Assembly (NCBI GenBank): GCA_016936535.1
Contig: JAFGXP010000003.1
Location: forward strand, 124,001-188,000
Source: Thiotrichales bacterium
GTDB lineage: Bacteria; Pseudomonadota; Gammaproteobacteria; Thiomicrospirales; Thiomicrospiraceae
Direction of reading: 5' to 3'
Length of the DNA stretch: 64,000 nt
The position numbers were made by a program, and so were the translations under genes. The first letter of the stretch is position 1. Every line of letters begins with the position of its first letter. The notes beneath the pieces were generated by a model, which made no database searches, was not told where the DNA came from, and saw nothing but the letters and a program-made list of their open reading frames with translations. Below, piece after piece: positions 18,623-27,821 of the stretch.

Positions 18623-19333
18623 ATGGCAGACCTTCACCTGCCCATTCAGCTCAGCTCGATACAACCGCAACAGCAGGGTTTTGTGCTCTTAACCCTCATC
18701 AGTCCGATGCAAGCACCAGACCTGGCGCCCTTTTGGTTTGCCGACTTTCGGCTGGATGTGCATCCCGAAATCGAATGGCGACTGTTTGCCTTGCAAGCAC
18801 AGGTTAATGGCAGTCAATGGCAGCTGCTTGGCCAACCGAACGCGAACCTTGATTGGTCCGCGGTTCGGTTTCTGTCCGCTCAAGCGGTTACTAAGTGGTC
18901 CGAGCCAAATCCAGAACAACCCCTTTTACTGGTGGCGGAAGGCTTAAAAATTGCGCCCATCTTGCCGCTGGCTAAATTACGGCAGAAAAGCCAAGCCAGT
19001 ACCCTCGTCTTATTGCATAGTGATGCGGGGTTTGCTTTTGCGATAAAGCCGGCGCGTTTCTTGGTGAATACCGCTCCGCCAGAAGCGATTGGGGCAAGCG
19101 CTCTATTAGAAGATTGGAAAATTGCCAATCGCTTAAGCTCGCAGAATTTTATCGCCGGTTGTGCTCAAATGACCGCCGTGGAAATGTTAGGCTATTGGCT
19201 ACAAGCGCAGTCAGCACAAATCGGAACCGCCGCTTTAGCCAACTGGCAAGTGCGCTTAGCCGTCTCGCCGCAGACCGCACTCTCTTGTCAAGCCCTGCTC
19301 CAAAACGCTGGATTAGCGGCTAAAATTTATTAG
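18623..19333 (+). CDS. uncharacterised protein, possibly ferredoxin-reductase-like
   Basis: The 236-residue protein is not one I recognise by family name. Its middle, LLLVAEGLKIAPILPLAKLRQ, followed by a strand-helix pattern, a late AGCAQMTAVEMLGYWLQA and no Rossmann glycine cluster, loosely recalls the nucleotide-binding half of ferredoxin-NADP reductase-type proteins such as PyrK. The N-terminal part could be a beta-barrel flavin domain. It begins three bases after pyrC' ends, so it is co-transcribed with pyrBC' and a link to pyrimidine synthesis (an electron-transfer partner of dihydroorotate oxidation) is possible but unproven. Confidence 0.5.
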   Translation: MADLHLPIQLSSIQPQQQGFVLLTLISPMQAPDLAPFWFADFRLDVHPEIEWRLFALQAQVNGSQWQLLGQPNANLDWSAVRFLSAQAVTKWSEPNPEQPLLLVAEGLKIAPILPLAKLRQKSQASTLVLLHSDAGFAFAIKPARFLVNTAPPEAIGASALLEDWKIANRLSSQNFIAGCAQMTAVEMLGYWLQAQSAQIGTAALANWQVRLAVSPQTALSCQALLQNAGLAAKIY

Positions 19334-19353
19334 AAAGGCCCCCGGGTCTTTTT
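19334..19353 (+). terminator. terminator of the pyrB operon
   Basis: AAAGGCC and GGTCTTT (19334-19340 and 19345-19351) form a stem right after the stop of the last gene, running into TTTTT. A second, overlapping stem (CTTTTTGCC at 19348-19356 with GGCAAAAAG at 19369-19377) may stop transcripts from either side. Confidence 0.55.
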
Positions 19354-19383
19354 GCCTCTATTTTGATTGGCAAAAAGCCGCGC

Positions 19384-19617
19384 TTATTTGTCGATTTTTT
19401 CAAGCGAAGCCCCTGCCTGTCGAGTCTTCTTGGCCAGCAGCTCCAGCTCTTTTGCCAAATCGTGCAGCGCACGCGAAACGCTGGAACCAATCGCGGCTTC
19501 AATCAACATTTGAAGCTCCTCAAAGTTTTCATCTTGCAAGGCTTGGCGCTGGGTTTCATCTAAACTCTGTTTAAAACTGTTGACCACCTCATAAGCGTGT
19601 TGAGAGAGTTTCATCAT
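19384..19617 (-). CDS. small conserved-looking helical protein
   Basis: The 77-residue protein begins MMKLSQHAYEVVNSF and is predicted to be all helix with heptad-like Leu/Ile spacing (LQMLIEAAIGSSVSRALHDLAKELELL). I chose ATG 19617 because AGGTG lies six bases upstream on this strand; the frame extends to a GTG at 19626 that overlaps the site. It is unrelated in strand to the pyr operon and 104 bases downstream of ppk2. I do not recognise its function; a regulatory or assembly role cannot be inferred. Confidence 0.6.
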   Translation of the reverse strand: MMKLSQHAYEVVNSFKQSLDETQRQALQDENFEELQMLIEAAIGSSVSRALHDLAKELELLAKKTRQAGASLEKIDK

Positions 19618-19720
19618 GGTTATCACCTATGTCATCAAATACCCACATTGGGCGAATTTTACTTAAAGGGCTTCCACATAAATGGCTTTACTGGGCTGAT
19701 TCCCACCCGCCTAACTTCCA

Positions 19721-20515
19721 CTAGGCCTCCCCAAAAATGTGCGCACCGGAACTGACCAGTAAAGGATCGCTTTCACCAATTGCAGCAAGCGATTTGTCCG
19801 TATAAGGCAGTTGATTTAAGACATAACGCATCGCTTCCAGACGCGCTCGACTTTTATCATTGGATTTAATGACTGTCCAAGGCGCAATCTCAGTATTGGT
19901 GTGTAAAAACATCGCTTCTTTGGCTTGGGTGTAATCGTCCCAGCGATCCAGAGAGGCTAAGTCAATCGGACTCAGCTTCCATTGTTTTAATAAATCCACT
20001 TTGCGCGCATTAAACCGCCGTAGCTGTTCTTTTCGGCTGACGGAAAACCAGAATTTAATCAAATAAATCCCATCCTCAACCAACATTCGTTCAAATTCAG
20101 GCGCTTGGCGCATAAACAATTGATGCTGGTCAGGGGTGCAAAAATTCATAACCCGCTCAACGCCGGCGCGGTTGTACCAAGAGCGATCAAAGAGCACGAT
20201 TTCACCGGAAGCCGGCAAATGAGGGACATAACGCTGAAAATACCATTGGTTTTTTTCACGCTCATTGGGTTTATCCAATGCGACAACGCGAGCACCTCGT
20301 GGATTCAGATGCTCCATGAAACGTTTAATGGTTCCACCTTTACCCGCTGCGTCACGACCTTCAAACAGCAGCAACACTCGCTGATCTTGCTCTTTGACCC
20401 AGCGCTGCAACTTTAATAACTCAATTTGCAGTTGATGCTTGGTCGCTAAGTAGTTTTTTTTAGACAGCTTCTCTGAGTAAGGATAATCGTGTTCGCTGGA
20501 AATAATTGTTGTCAT
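19721..20515 (-). CDS. ppk2: polyphosphate kinase 2 (PPK2)
   Basis: PPK2 enzymes transfer phosphate between polyphosphate and nucleotides, usually making GTP or ATP from the diphosphate. The 264-residue single-domain protein has the Walker A LFEGRDAAGKGGTIKRF, the lid-proximal EREKNQWYFQRYVPHLP and the Walker B FDRSWYNRAGVERVM. The single domain and length fit class I, which prefers nucleoside diphosphates. It is transcribed divergently from yggS. Confidence 0.93.
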   Translation of the reverse strand: MTTIISSEHDYPYSEKLSKKNYLATKHQLQIELLKLQRWVKEQDQRVLLLFEGRDAAGKGGTIKRFMEHLNPRGARVVALDKPNEREKNQWYFQRYVPHLPASGEIVLFDRSWYNRAGVERVMNFCTPDQHQLFMRQAPEFERMLVEDGIYLIKFWFSVSRKEQLRRFNARKVDLLKQWKLSPIDLASLDRWDDYTQAKEAMFLHTNTEIAPWTVIKSNDKSRARLEAMRYVLNQLPYTDKSLAAIGESDPLLVSSGAHIFGEA

Positions 20516-20623
20516 TCTTTGCCTCGCTGAACGGTTTGCAATGTCAGTCAGTATAAAACAAGCGCGCAGAAATACGCAGACTCGCTAAAATAAGAACCCA
20601 TTTTCCTGAGAGAGGAGCGGTCC

Positions 20624-21364
20624 ATGCCCCCATTCGTACAAACCACCCACGCACAAGAATCACCGCACTGCCAAATTCTCTCTGAGAATTTTCAGCGGGT
20701 TCGCCAACGAATTGCCGACGCCTGTCAAGCGGCGCAGCGTCCTTCAGAATCGGTACATCTCTTGGCCGTCAGTAAAACCAAACCCATCGAAGATGTGTTA
20801 TGTCTCGCCCGCTGCGGACAAGGCGCTTTTGGGGAAAACTATCTGCAAGAAGCCCTGCAAAAAATCGCCCAAGCGCCAGAACTGGAGTGGCATTTTATCG
20901 GCCCCATTCAATCAAATAAAACACGGCCAATTGCTGAGCACTTCGCTTGGGTACACAGCGTAGATCGTCTTAAAATAGCACAACGTCTCAGCGCGCAACG
21001 CCCAGCCACCTTACCGGCATTGCAAATCTTATTGGAGGTCAATATTGATCAGGAGACAAGCAAAGCCGGCTTTGCCCCTGAAGCCCTCACCGAGGCTTGT
21101 CACGAGGTGTTAAAGCTGCCAAACCTGCGTTTACGCGGACTCATGGCCATTCCGCAAATTCGCCAAACCCTTGCGGAACAACGCGCTGTTTTTGAACAAA
21201 TGCAGCAGCACTTGGCACAGCTTCAAGAACAGTTTCCCGAAGCCGAGTTAGACACCCTTTCGATGGGCATGTCCGGCGATTTGGAAGCGGCGGTTTATCA
21301 AGGCGCAACTTGGGTGCGAATTGGCACCGACTTGTTTGGTCAACGGGCCTATCCCGCTCCCTAG
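20624..21364 (+). CDS. yggS: pyridoxal phosphate homeostasis protein YggS
   Basis: YggS (PROSC/PLPBP) binds PLP without known catalysis and keeps vitamin B6 and amino-acid pools balanced. The 246-residue protein shows LLAVSKTKPIEDV with the PLP lysine, FGENYLQEAL, WHFIGPIQSNKTR, LLEVNIDQETSKAGF and LSMGMSGDLEAAVYQGATWVRIGTDLFG. A strong GAGAGGAG site precedes ATG 20624. It is followed by proC and yggT, the common order. Confidence 0.96.
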   Translation: MPPFVQTTHAQESPHCQILSENFQRVRQRIADACQAAQRPSESVHLLAVSKTKPIEDVLCLARCGQGAFGENYLQEALQKIAQAPELEWHFIGPIQSNKTRPIAEHFAWVHSVDRLKIAQRLSAQRPATLPALQILLEVNIDQETSKAGFAPEALTEACHEVLKLPNLRLRGLMAIPQIRQTLAEQRAVFEQMQQHLAQLQEQFPEAELDTLSMGMSGDLEAAVYQGATWVRIGTDLFGQRAYPAP

Positions 21365-21454
21365 ACGAACCGAGGACGTGGCAAGCTAGGCGCTTTTTCT
21401 TTGCAGATGGCATATAATGTTGGCCATTTATTGAACGCACAAAGACCGGAAACT

Positions 21455-22282
21455 ATGAACGCAAAAATCTGTTTTATCGGCGCCGGCAATATGGCCAAAA
21501 GTCTGATCGGTGGTCTATTGGCCAGCGGCTATGCGCCTGAAAATCTCCTGGCCACGGATCCAAACCTTGAACAGCGGAACGCCCTAACCGCTCAATTCGC
21601 CATCGCTACCTATGCCGACAATAATGAGGCTTTGATGCATGCCGATATTGTGGTCTTGGCGGTCAAACCGCAAATCTTGCGTCAAGTCTGCGCACACATC
21701 CAAAGCCAAGTCCAAGCGGTTTCCCCTTTGGTGATTTCGGTGGCGGCAGGGGTGCGCACCGCCGATATTCAACGCTGGCTCGGTGGGCAACTGCCGATTG
21801 TACGCACGATGCCGAATACGCCAGCGCTCATTCAAACCGGAGCCACCGGCCTTTATGCCAACGAACAGGTCAGCATCGAGCAGAAGAGTCAGGCCGAACA
21901 CATTATGCGTGCGACTGGCTTAACCTTATGGGTTGAGCAGGAAACACACATTGATGCGGTTACCGCCCTGTCTGGCAGCGGGCCAGCTTATTTCTTTTTG
22001 TTTATGGAAGCGATGGAAAATGCGGCACAAACGCTAGGATTGGATGCCAAATCGGCCCATCTTCTCACCATGCAAACCGCGTTGGGCGCGGCTAAAATGG
22101 TCATGGAAAGTCATCAAGACTGCGCTACCCTGCGCGCCAAGGTCACTTCTCCAGGCGGCACAACAGAACAAGCCATTGCGCATTTTGAACAACAAGACCT
22201 GCGCGCAACGGTGGCCGGTGCCATGCAAGCCGCTTTCCAACGCGCACAAACCCTAGCAGATCAACTCGGAGAAGAAGCTTAA
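21455..22282 (+). CDS. proC: pyrroline-5-carboxylate reductase
   Basis: ProC makes proline from pyrroline-5-carboxylate. The 275-residue protein has CFIGAGNMAKSLIGGL (NADPH Rossmann loop), VLAVKPQ, VRTMPNTPALIQTGATGL, ALSGSGPAYFFLFMEAM and KVTSPGGTTEQAI. I start it at ATG 21455; the frame's earlier codon at 21401 overlies a TATAAT at 21413-21418, which probably belongs to a promoter. Its stop shares a base with the yggT start (TAATG). Confidence 0.96.
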   Translation: MNAKICFIGAGNMAKSLIGGLLASGYAPENLLATDPNLEQRNALTAQFAIATYADNNEALMHADIVVLAVKPQILRQVCAHIQSQVQAVSPLVISVAAGVRTADIQRWLGGQLPIVRTMPNTPALIQTGATGLYANEQVSIEQKSQAEHIMRATGLTLWVEQETHIDAVTALSGSGPAYFFLFMEAMENAAQTLGLDAKSAHLLTMQTALGAAKMVMESHQDCATLRAKVTSPGGTTEQAIAHFEQQDLRATVAGAMQAAFQRAQTLADQLGEEA

Positions 22283-22857
22283 TGGATGCCACAACTCCTC
22301 TTGGCCAAGGCGGCCTATTTTTTCTGCAATTTGTCGTCAGACTGGTTCTGTTTGGGTTAATGCTGCGCTTTTTGATGCGAGCAACCTACGCAGATTGGCG
22401 CAATCCAATTGTGACCTTCATCGCCAAAGCCACCAATCCTTTATGCGCACCGGCCAACAAACTACTGCCTACTCGTGGACGTTGGGATTGGGCAGCTATC
22501 ATTACCGCTTTGGTGCTCTACAGCGGTTATGTCGTCGCCATCGGCGTTTTGACGGATCGCAGTTTTGGTCCTGTGTTTGTGGCGCTCGAAGTTCTCAATC
22601 AACTGCTCGATATGCTGTTCTGGTTGATTGTCATCCAAATCATTCTCAGCTGGGTTTCACCGCAGCCAAATCCGAATACCGTGCTTTTTCAACAACTGAC
22701 TGAGCCGGTACTCGAACCTTTTCGTCGTCTTTTACCCGCCACGGGCGGCTTTGATTTTTCTCCGATTCTAGCCATTCTGGCGATTAAACTGGTGCAAATC
22801 ATCGGCGTAGGCTCCTTAACGGCGATCGCCCAAGGCATGATCGGGGGAGCGGTATGA
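22282..22857 (+). CDS. yggT: YggT family membrane protein
   Basis: The 191-residue protein contains two copies of the YGGT unit: [35 protein letters not shown] and [33 protein letters not shown]. Each has two membrane helices. The family is implicated in osmotic stress tolerance in E. coli and is related to plastid and cyanobacterial membrane proteins; its molecular role is unclear. It is translationally coupled on both sides (TAATG with proC, ATGA with metX). Confidence 0.92.
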   Translation: MDATTPLGQGGLFFLQFVVRLVLFGLMLRFLMRATYADWRNPIVTFIAKATNPLCAPANKLLPTRGRWDWAAIITALVLYSGYVVAIGVLTDRSFGPVFVALEVLNQLLDMLFWLIVIQIILSWVSPQPNPNTVLFQQLTEPVLEPFRRLLPATGGFDFSPILAILAIKLVQIIGVGSLTAIAQGMIGGAV

Positions 22858-24008
22858 ATTCAAACACGCCCGAACCCATCACGCAAAGCCAACTCCTTAA
22901 AGTGACCGAACCACTGCCTCTGATCAGTGGCGCGACCTTAACTGAATACGAACTCGTGTATGAAACCTATGGCGAACTCAATGCAGAAGCCTCAAACGCG
23001 ATTCTGATTTGCCATGCACTCAGTGGCGACCATCATGTAGCCGGGGTGGATGCGGAAGGCAAAAAGGGGTGGTGGTACGACTATATTGGCCCTGGAAAGG
23101 TGGTCGATACCAACCGTTTTTTTGTCGTCTGCTCCAATAATCTTGGCGGCTGTCGTGGCAGTAGCGGTCCGACGACCCTTAATCCGCACACCGGCAAAGT
23201 GTATGGCCCAGACTTTCCCATCGTCACCTGCAAAGACTGGGTGCAGAGTCAAGATCGACTGCGTGCACATTTAGGTATTGAACAATGGGCGGCACTGATT
23301 GGCGGCTCAATGGGCGGCATGCAAGTGTTGCAATGGGCGATAGATTTTCCGCAAAAACTGCGTCATGCCATTGTTATTGCTGCGGCACCGCGCCTTTCGG
23401 CTCAAAATATCGCTTTTAATGAAGTGGCGCGACGCGCAATCATGTCCGATCCGGATTTTCATGAAGGGCGCTTTTTGGAGCATGGCACCACCCCAAAGCG
23501 CGGCTTGGCACTGGCGCGAATGCTGGGACACTTAACCTATCTTTCCGATGACATGATGGGTTCCAAATTTGGTCGCGAATTACGAGAGGGCAAACTTCAA
23601 TATAATTTTGAAGTGGAATTTCAGGTAGAAAGCTACTTGCGCTACCAAGGTGAAAAATTTGCGACCAAGCAAAACTTTGATGCTAATACGTATTTACTGA
23701 TGACTAAGGCGCTTGATTATTTTGATCCAGCTGCCGATTATGATCACAATCTCAGTCTGGCTTTGGCGCAAGCTCAAGCTAAATTTTTAGTCATTGCCTT
23801 TACTTCGGATTGGCGCTTTTCGCCGCAACGCTCGCATGAAATTGTCAAAGCCTTGCTTGATAATGATGCCGATGTCAGCTATGCCGAAGTGACTTCCGAA
23901 CACGGTCACGATGCGTTTTTGTTGCCAAATGCGCACTATGAAGGCGTGTTTAGCCATTATATGCAGCGGGTCTATGAAGAACTGACTTGTCTGGAGAAAC
24001 AAGCGTGA
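22854..24008 (+). CDS. metX: homoserine O-acyltransferase MetX
   Basis: MetX activates homoserine for methionine synthesis. The alpha/beta-hydrolase motifs are complete: [28 protein letters not shown], the nucleophile Ser in GGSMGGMQ, the Asp in FTSDWRFSP and the His in EHGHDAF. The family includes acetyl- and succinyl-transferases that cannot be separated by eye; many gammaproteobacterial MetX proteins use succinyl-CoA, so the acyl donor is left open. It runs directly into metW, its common partner. Confidence 0.93.
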   Translation: MNSNTPEPITQSQLLKVTEPLPLISGATLTEYELVYETYGELNAEASNAILICHALSGDHHVAGVDAEGKKGWWYDYIGPGKVVDTNRFFVVCSNNLGGCRGSSGPTTLNPHTGKVYGPDFPIVTCKDWVQSQDRLRAHLGIEQWAALIGGSMGGMQVLQWAIDFPQKLRHAIVIAAAPRLSAQNIAFNEVARRAIMSDPDFHEGRFLEHGTTPKRGLALARMLGHLTYLSDDMMGSKFGRELREGKLQYNFEVEFQVESYLRYQGEKFATKQNFDANTYLLMTKALDYFDPAADYDHNLSLALAQAQAKFLVIAFTSDWRFSPQRSHEIVKALLDNDADVSYAEVTSEHGHDAFLLPNAHYEGVFSHYMQRVYEELTCLEKQA

Positions 24009-24622
24009 ACGATTCGTCTATGATTTCCACCGAATTTAAACTGATTGCGGATTGGATTCCGAAAAAGAGCCGCGTGTTAGACTTGGGCTGTGGGGATGGG
24101 CAGTTGCTCAGATACCTAATCGATCGGCATGAAGTTACCGGCTACGGTATGGAACTCGACCCCAATAAAACCATTCTAGCCATGCAAAATGGGATTAACG
24201 TCATTCAAAGCGATTTGAATAATTACGACCTGAACTACTACTTTGACCAGCATTCTTTTGACTATGTCATTATGACTCAGGCGTTGCAAGTAGTTGGCCG
24301 CCCCGATATTTTGCTGGAACAGATGCTGACCATTGGAAAAAACTGCATTGTTACCTTCCCAAACTTTGGTCATTGGCGTAATCGCGCCCAATTACTGTTG
24401 CGCGGACAAATGCCTGAAACCGAAACCCTGCCTTATCACTGGTATGACACACCGAATATTCATATGTGTACTTTCCAAGATTTTGAAAAACTTTGTGCAC
24501 AAAAACAGATTGAAGTGGTAGCGCGCACGGTTGTGAACCGCCAACACAACAGCACTCTGGCAATGCGTCTTGCTCCTAATCTTTTAGGTGAGGTCGCGCT
24601 TTACCAAATTCGCAGAAAATAA
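24005..24622 (+). CDS. metW: methionine biosynthesis protein MetW
   Basis: MetW is a small SAM-binding methyltransferase-like protein found beside metX and needed for homoserine acylation in several proteobacteria. The 205-residue protein starts [22 protein letters not shown] (motif I), then [25 protein letters not shown] and [29 protein letters not shown] choose GTG 24005 because it overlaps the metX stop (GTGA); an ATG at 24020 is the alternative. A clear terminator follows. Confidence 0.93.
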   Translation: MNDSSMISTEFKLIADWIPKKSRVLDLGCGDGQLLRYLIDRHEVTGYGMELDPNKTILAMQNGINVIQSDLNNYDLNYYFDQHSFDYVIMTQALQVVGRPDILLEQMLTIGKNCIVTFPNFGHWRNRAQLLLRGQMPETETLPYHWYDTPNIHMCTFQDFEKLCAQKQIEVVARTVVNRQHNSTLAMRLAPNLLGEVALYQIRRK

Positions 24623-24675
24623 TGGAAATTCCGACTTTGGGCAGGCCGCTCATCCCACAGAGCTAAGCAATAAGG

Positions 24676-24718
24676 GACTCCCTTTACTTGTTAGTAGGTA
24701 CAACGAAGGGAGTCTTTT
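24676..24718 (+). terminator. terminator of the yggS-proC-yggT-metXW run
   Basis: GACTCCCTT (24676-24684) pairs with AAGGGAGTC (24706-24714) and is followed by TTTT; inside the loop TTGT and ACAA extend the stem. Confidence 0.8.
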
Positions 24719-24925
24719 GCCATAAAAACGACCATAAAGGAATTGCCTTAAAATACTAGGGCCCTATTGAATTGATTACCAAGGGCGCTTGCGCTTAAAG
24801 GGCATCTCAGGTTAATTAAAGACTTTGTGCGTTTTGTGGTGCACAACCCATTCTAAAATGCGAATATCCTCTACTTTTCTTTCCTTCCGTTCAGGCTTTT
24901 TTCAAAGTTAATCCACACTGCTAGA

Positions 24926-24954
24926 TTGAGCTTTACACCTTGACCGCCTAAAAT
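24926..24954 (+). promoter_or_regulatory. sigma-70 promoter of feoABC
   Basis: TTGAGC at 24926-24931 and TAAAAT at 24949-24954 with a 17-base spacer. The start site would fall near 24961, inside the Fur-like box. Confidence 0.65.
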
Positions 24955-24958
24955 AGGC

Positions 24959-24977
24959 AATAAAAATTATTCTTATT
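24959..24977 (+). promoter_or_regulatory. Fur-like box over the feo start site
   Basis: AATAAAAATTATTCTTATT agrees with the 19-base Fur consensus (two GATAAT/ATTATC arms around one base) at 14 of the 18 defined positions. It covers the predicted transcription start, where a bound repressor would block RNA polymerase. Feo genes are classic Fur targets. Confidence 0.6.
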
Positions 24978-25006
24978 AAGTTTTATTTTATCTAAAGGCG
25001 GATCCC

Positions 25007-25228
25007 ATGCGACTTTCCGATTGTGCCACCGGACAAATTGTTCAAATTACCCAACTGTGCGGTGAACTGGCCTTAAAAATGCGTTTAGTGAACCTCGGTT
25101 TTCATACCCACAGTGTTGTCGAGTTACTTGTCACGCGTGGCAGCAATTTCGTGGTCAATGTAGATGGCAGTCGCTTTGCACTGGATCAGCAGATTGCGCG
25201 TCAAATTGAAGTGGAAAGACGTTCGTGA
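25007..25228 (+). CDS. feoA: ferrous iron transport protein FeoA
   Basis: FeoA is a small SH3-like protein that assists FeoB. The 73-residue protein has the family pattern: RLSDCATGQIVQI, LALKMRLVNLGFHTHSVVELL and FALDQQIARQIEV. It starts at ATG 25007 with AAAGGCGG about 10 bases upstream. Its stop overlaps the GTG start of feoB. Confidence 0.92.
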   Translation: MRLSDCATGQIVQITQLCGELALKMRLVNLGFHTHSVVELLVTRGSNFVVNVDGSRFALDQQIARQIEVERRS

Positions 25229-27552
25229 GCGCTCAGGCCTCGGTCTGCAAAATTGCACTGATTGGCAACCCAAATTGCGGTAAAACCACTCTGTTCAACC
25301 GCTTAACCGGTGCTCAGCAAACCACGGGCAATTGGCCAGGCGTAACAGTTGAACAAAAAACGGGATCTTTTAAACTCAAAGAACATCGTTATCATCTCAC
25401 CGATTTGCCCGGTGTTTATAGCCTCAACCCAGCGCATCCCTCTGGTTTGGATGAAAAAATTGCCTGCGATTTTTTGCAAGCGCAATCTGTGGATTGGATT
25501 CTGAACGTGGTCGATGCCACCTGTTTGGAGCGACAACTGTTTCTAACTGCCCAGCTGTTGCACATGGGCCTGCCGGTTATTCTTGTTTTGAACCGAATGG
25601 ACCTTTTGCCAGAACATCATTTAGCCGTCGATGTCGATAAGCTCGCCGCACAACTTAAGTGCCCGGTTGTCGCCATTTCGGCGTATCACAACAAAGGGAT
25701 TGAGCAACTCAAGCGACAACTGGCGCAAGCGCACCCCCCGCAAAATACCTTGCAATTTACCCTGCCAGAGCCTTTACAAGATAGCCTACAGAACTTAAAC
25801 CAGCAAATCCCCCTTCTCGCACTGAACCACACGGCTTCCTGCTGGCAAACTTTACAATATTTACTGGAACCTAATCTGGCTCCGCAGACAGTGCAAAGCG
25901 CTTTTCAACAAGAAAAGCAGCGCTTGGAAACCCTCTACCAAGAAGATTTGGCTCTCATTAGTGCCGATCTTTACTTCCAATTTGCTCACGATGCCGCCCA
26001 GGCAAGTCAAATGCATACCGATCGGTTTACCCGCAGCACTACCGATGCCATTGATCATTGGGTTTTGCATCCCATTTGGGGCCTGCCGATTTTCTTTGTG
26101 GTTATGTACCTGTTGTTCGCCGGCTCAATTGCGATTGGCAATCTGTTTATCGATTGGTTTGACCTGAGCGCACAAGCGCTGTTTGTCGATGGTCCCAAAG
26201 TACTCCTGCATCAAATCGGAGCGCCCGATTGGCTCAGCCATCTGCTCGCCGAAGGTCTTGGCGGCGGCCTTCATGTTGTGGCCACCTTTATTCCGGTGAT
26301 TGGTGCACTTTACCTGCTGTTATCGCTTCTAGAAGACACCGGCTATATGCAACGCGCGGCCTTAATGATGGACCAGTTCATGCGCCGTTTGGGTTTATCG
26401 GGTCAGGCCTTTGTTCCCTTAGTCATTGGCTTTGGCTGCAATATCCCCGCTGTGATGGCAAGTCGGATTCTACCTTCGCCAGCCGACCGTATTCGTACGG
26501 TGATGATGACACCTTATATGTCATGTAGCGCACGTTTAACGGTGTACGTTTTGTTTGCGAGCGCATTTTTTGAAACGCACGCCGCTCTAATGGTGTTTTC
26601 ACTTTATGTGATTGGCATTCTGGCCGCTGTTCTCACCGCTTGGCTGCTGAAACAGACACTGATTCGTGATGAAGCTCAGCCTTTGTTGATGGAACTGCCG
26701 ATTTACCATAAGCCCACTTTAATGAATGTGCTGATAAATAGCCGCAATCGCTTGCGCAGTTTTATTGTCAATGCCGGCAAGGTTATTGTTTTGGTGGTTC
26801 TCGTGCTCAATCTTCTCAATAGCTTAGGAACCGATGGACAATTTGGCCATACCAACCAAGAGAGCTCAGTGCTAAGTGTGCTGGCTCAAAGTGCCACGCC
26901 GATTGTCGAACCGCTCGGAATTCGCGAAGAAAACTGGCCGGCAACCGTTGGACTCTTCACCGGTTTACTCGCTAAAGAGGTGGTGGTTGGCTCTCTCGAC
27001 GCCCTTTACCAGCAAGCCGTACCCGCTGCGCCCGAGACTTTTAACCTGTGGCAGCGTCTGAGCGCGGCTGCGCAAACCGTTCCTGAAAATCTGAGGCAAC
27101 TTGGGTCCAGCTTAATCGACCCCCTTGGACTGGCGGCAATCGAATCCGTTGCCAACCAACATCTGGTGGCCGAAACCCAAGGCGTAAGTCTCTCAACCCT
27201 TGATAAGATGGTGACGGCATTTGATGGCAGCGTCGGCGCCTACGCCTATTTATTGCTGATCTTGCTCTACTTCCCTTGCGTCGCAACCTTTGCTGCGATC
27301 AAACAAGAACTGGGCTGGCGTTGGGCCTTAGCCAGCGGAGGTTGGAGTTTATTTTTAGGCTATGCCGTGGCGGTGAGCTTCTATCAAACCGCGACCTTCA
27401 ACCAACACCCTGAGAGCAGCGCTTTTTGGCTTGGTCTCTTTACCCTGTTATTTGCTTTGCTATGGACGCTGCTGCGCGCAGTGGGACGCCACCCAGCTTG
27501 GAATCGAACCTACTCACCACTGGCAACTCAAAAAAGGAAAAAACCTGAATGA
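25225..27552 (+). CDS. feoB: ferrous iron transporter FeoB
   Basis: FeoB is the inner-membrane Fe(II) transporter with an N-terminal G domain. The 775-residue protein has GNPNCGKTTLFN (G1), a Thr in GNWPGVTVEQKTG (G2), DLPGVYSL (G3) and LNRMDLL (G4). Two Gate-type membrane regions follow, including the metal-path Cys in IGFGCNIPAVMASR and SCSARLTVYVLFASAFF. The GTG start at 25225 overlaps the feoA stop, and its own stop overlaps feoC, so the three are translationally coupled. Confidence 0.96.
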   Translation: MSAQASVCKIALIGNPNCGKTTLFNRLTGAQQTTGNWPGVTVEQKTGSFKLKEHRYHLTDLPGVYSLNPAHPSGLDEKIACDFLQAQSVDWILNVVDATCLERQLFLTAQLLHMGLPVILVLNRMDLLPEHHLAVDVDKLAAQLKCPVVAISAYHNKGIEQLKRQLAQAHPPQNTLQFTLPEPLQDSLQNLNQQIPLLALNHTASCWQTLQYLLEPNLAPQTVQSAFQQEKQRLETLYQEDLALISADLYFQFAHDAAQASQMHTDRFTRSTTDAIDHWVLHPIWGLPIFFVVMYLLFAGSIAIGNLFIDWFDLSAQALFVDGPKVLLHQIGAPDWLSHLLAEGLGGGLHVVATFIPVIGALYLLLSLLEDTGYMQRAALMMDQFMRRLGLSGQAFVPLVIGFGCNIPAVMASRILPSPADRIRTVMMTPYMSCSARLTVYVLFASAFFETHAALMVFSLYVIGILAAVLTAWLLKQTLIRDEAQPLLMELPIYHKPTLMNVLINSRNRLRSFIVNAGKVIVLVVLVLNLLNSLGTDGQFGHTNQESSVLSVLAQSATPIVEPLGIREENWPATVGLFTGLLAKEVVVGSLDALYQQAVPAAPETFNLWQRLSAAAQTVPENLRQLGSSLIDPLGLAAIESVANQHLVAETQGVSLSTLDKMVTAFDGSVGAYAYLLLILLYFPCVATFAAIKQELGWRWALASGGWSLFLGYAVAVSFYQTATFNQHPESSAFWLGLFTLLFALLWTLLRAVGRHPAWNRTYSPLATQKRKKPE

Positions 27553-27821
27553 TTTTGCTCGATGTCAAACGCTATATACGCACTCAAGGTCGCGCCAGCT
27601 TATCTGACCTCTGCCATCGTTTTGATTTAAGTGAAGACACGGCGCAATGGCTCATCGCACCCTTAATTCGCCAAGGACACATTCAACCCATTTCAGGGCA
27701 ATGCCAAACGGGAGGTTGCAAACAATGCGCCAGTCAACTTCAATATCAATGGCTGGAACGGCGCCAATACGGACGACCATTTCCGATCGCGATTCAAACC
27801 ATCGGCCAAGGCGCAACCTGA
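27549..27821 (+). CDS. feoC: FeoC-like winged-helix protein
   Basis: The 90-residue protein begins with a winged-helix part (LLDVKRYIRTQGRASLSDLCHRFDLSEDTAQWLIAPLIRQGHI) and then has a Cys-rich loop CQTGGCKQC. FeoC proteins have this design and in some species bind an Fe-S cluster through these cysteines. It is coupled to feoB by ATGA. Its 3' end overlaps the end of the opposite-strand PilZ-like gene by 28 bases. Confidence 0.85.
   Translation: MILLDVKRYIRTQGRASLSDLCHRFDLSEDTAQWLIAPLIRQGHIQPISGQCQTGGCKQCASQLQYQWLERRQYGRPFPIAIQTIGQGAT

Larger units (their letters stand above)
24719..25006 (+). other. intergenic region before feoA
   Basis: There is no convincing gene here. It holds the feo promoter and Fur-like box described separately, and an upstream stretch with short inverted repeats such as GGGCGCTTGCGCTT without a T tail. 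The final 50 bases are AT-rich. Confidence 0.6.
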
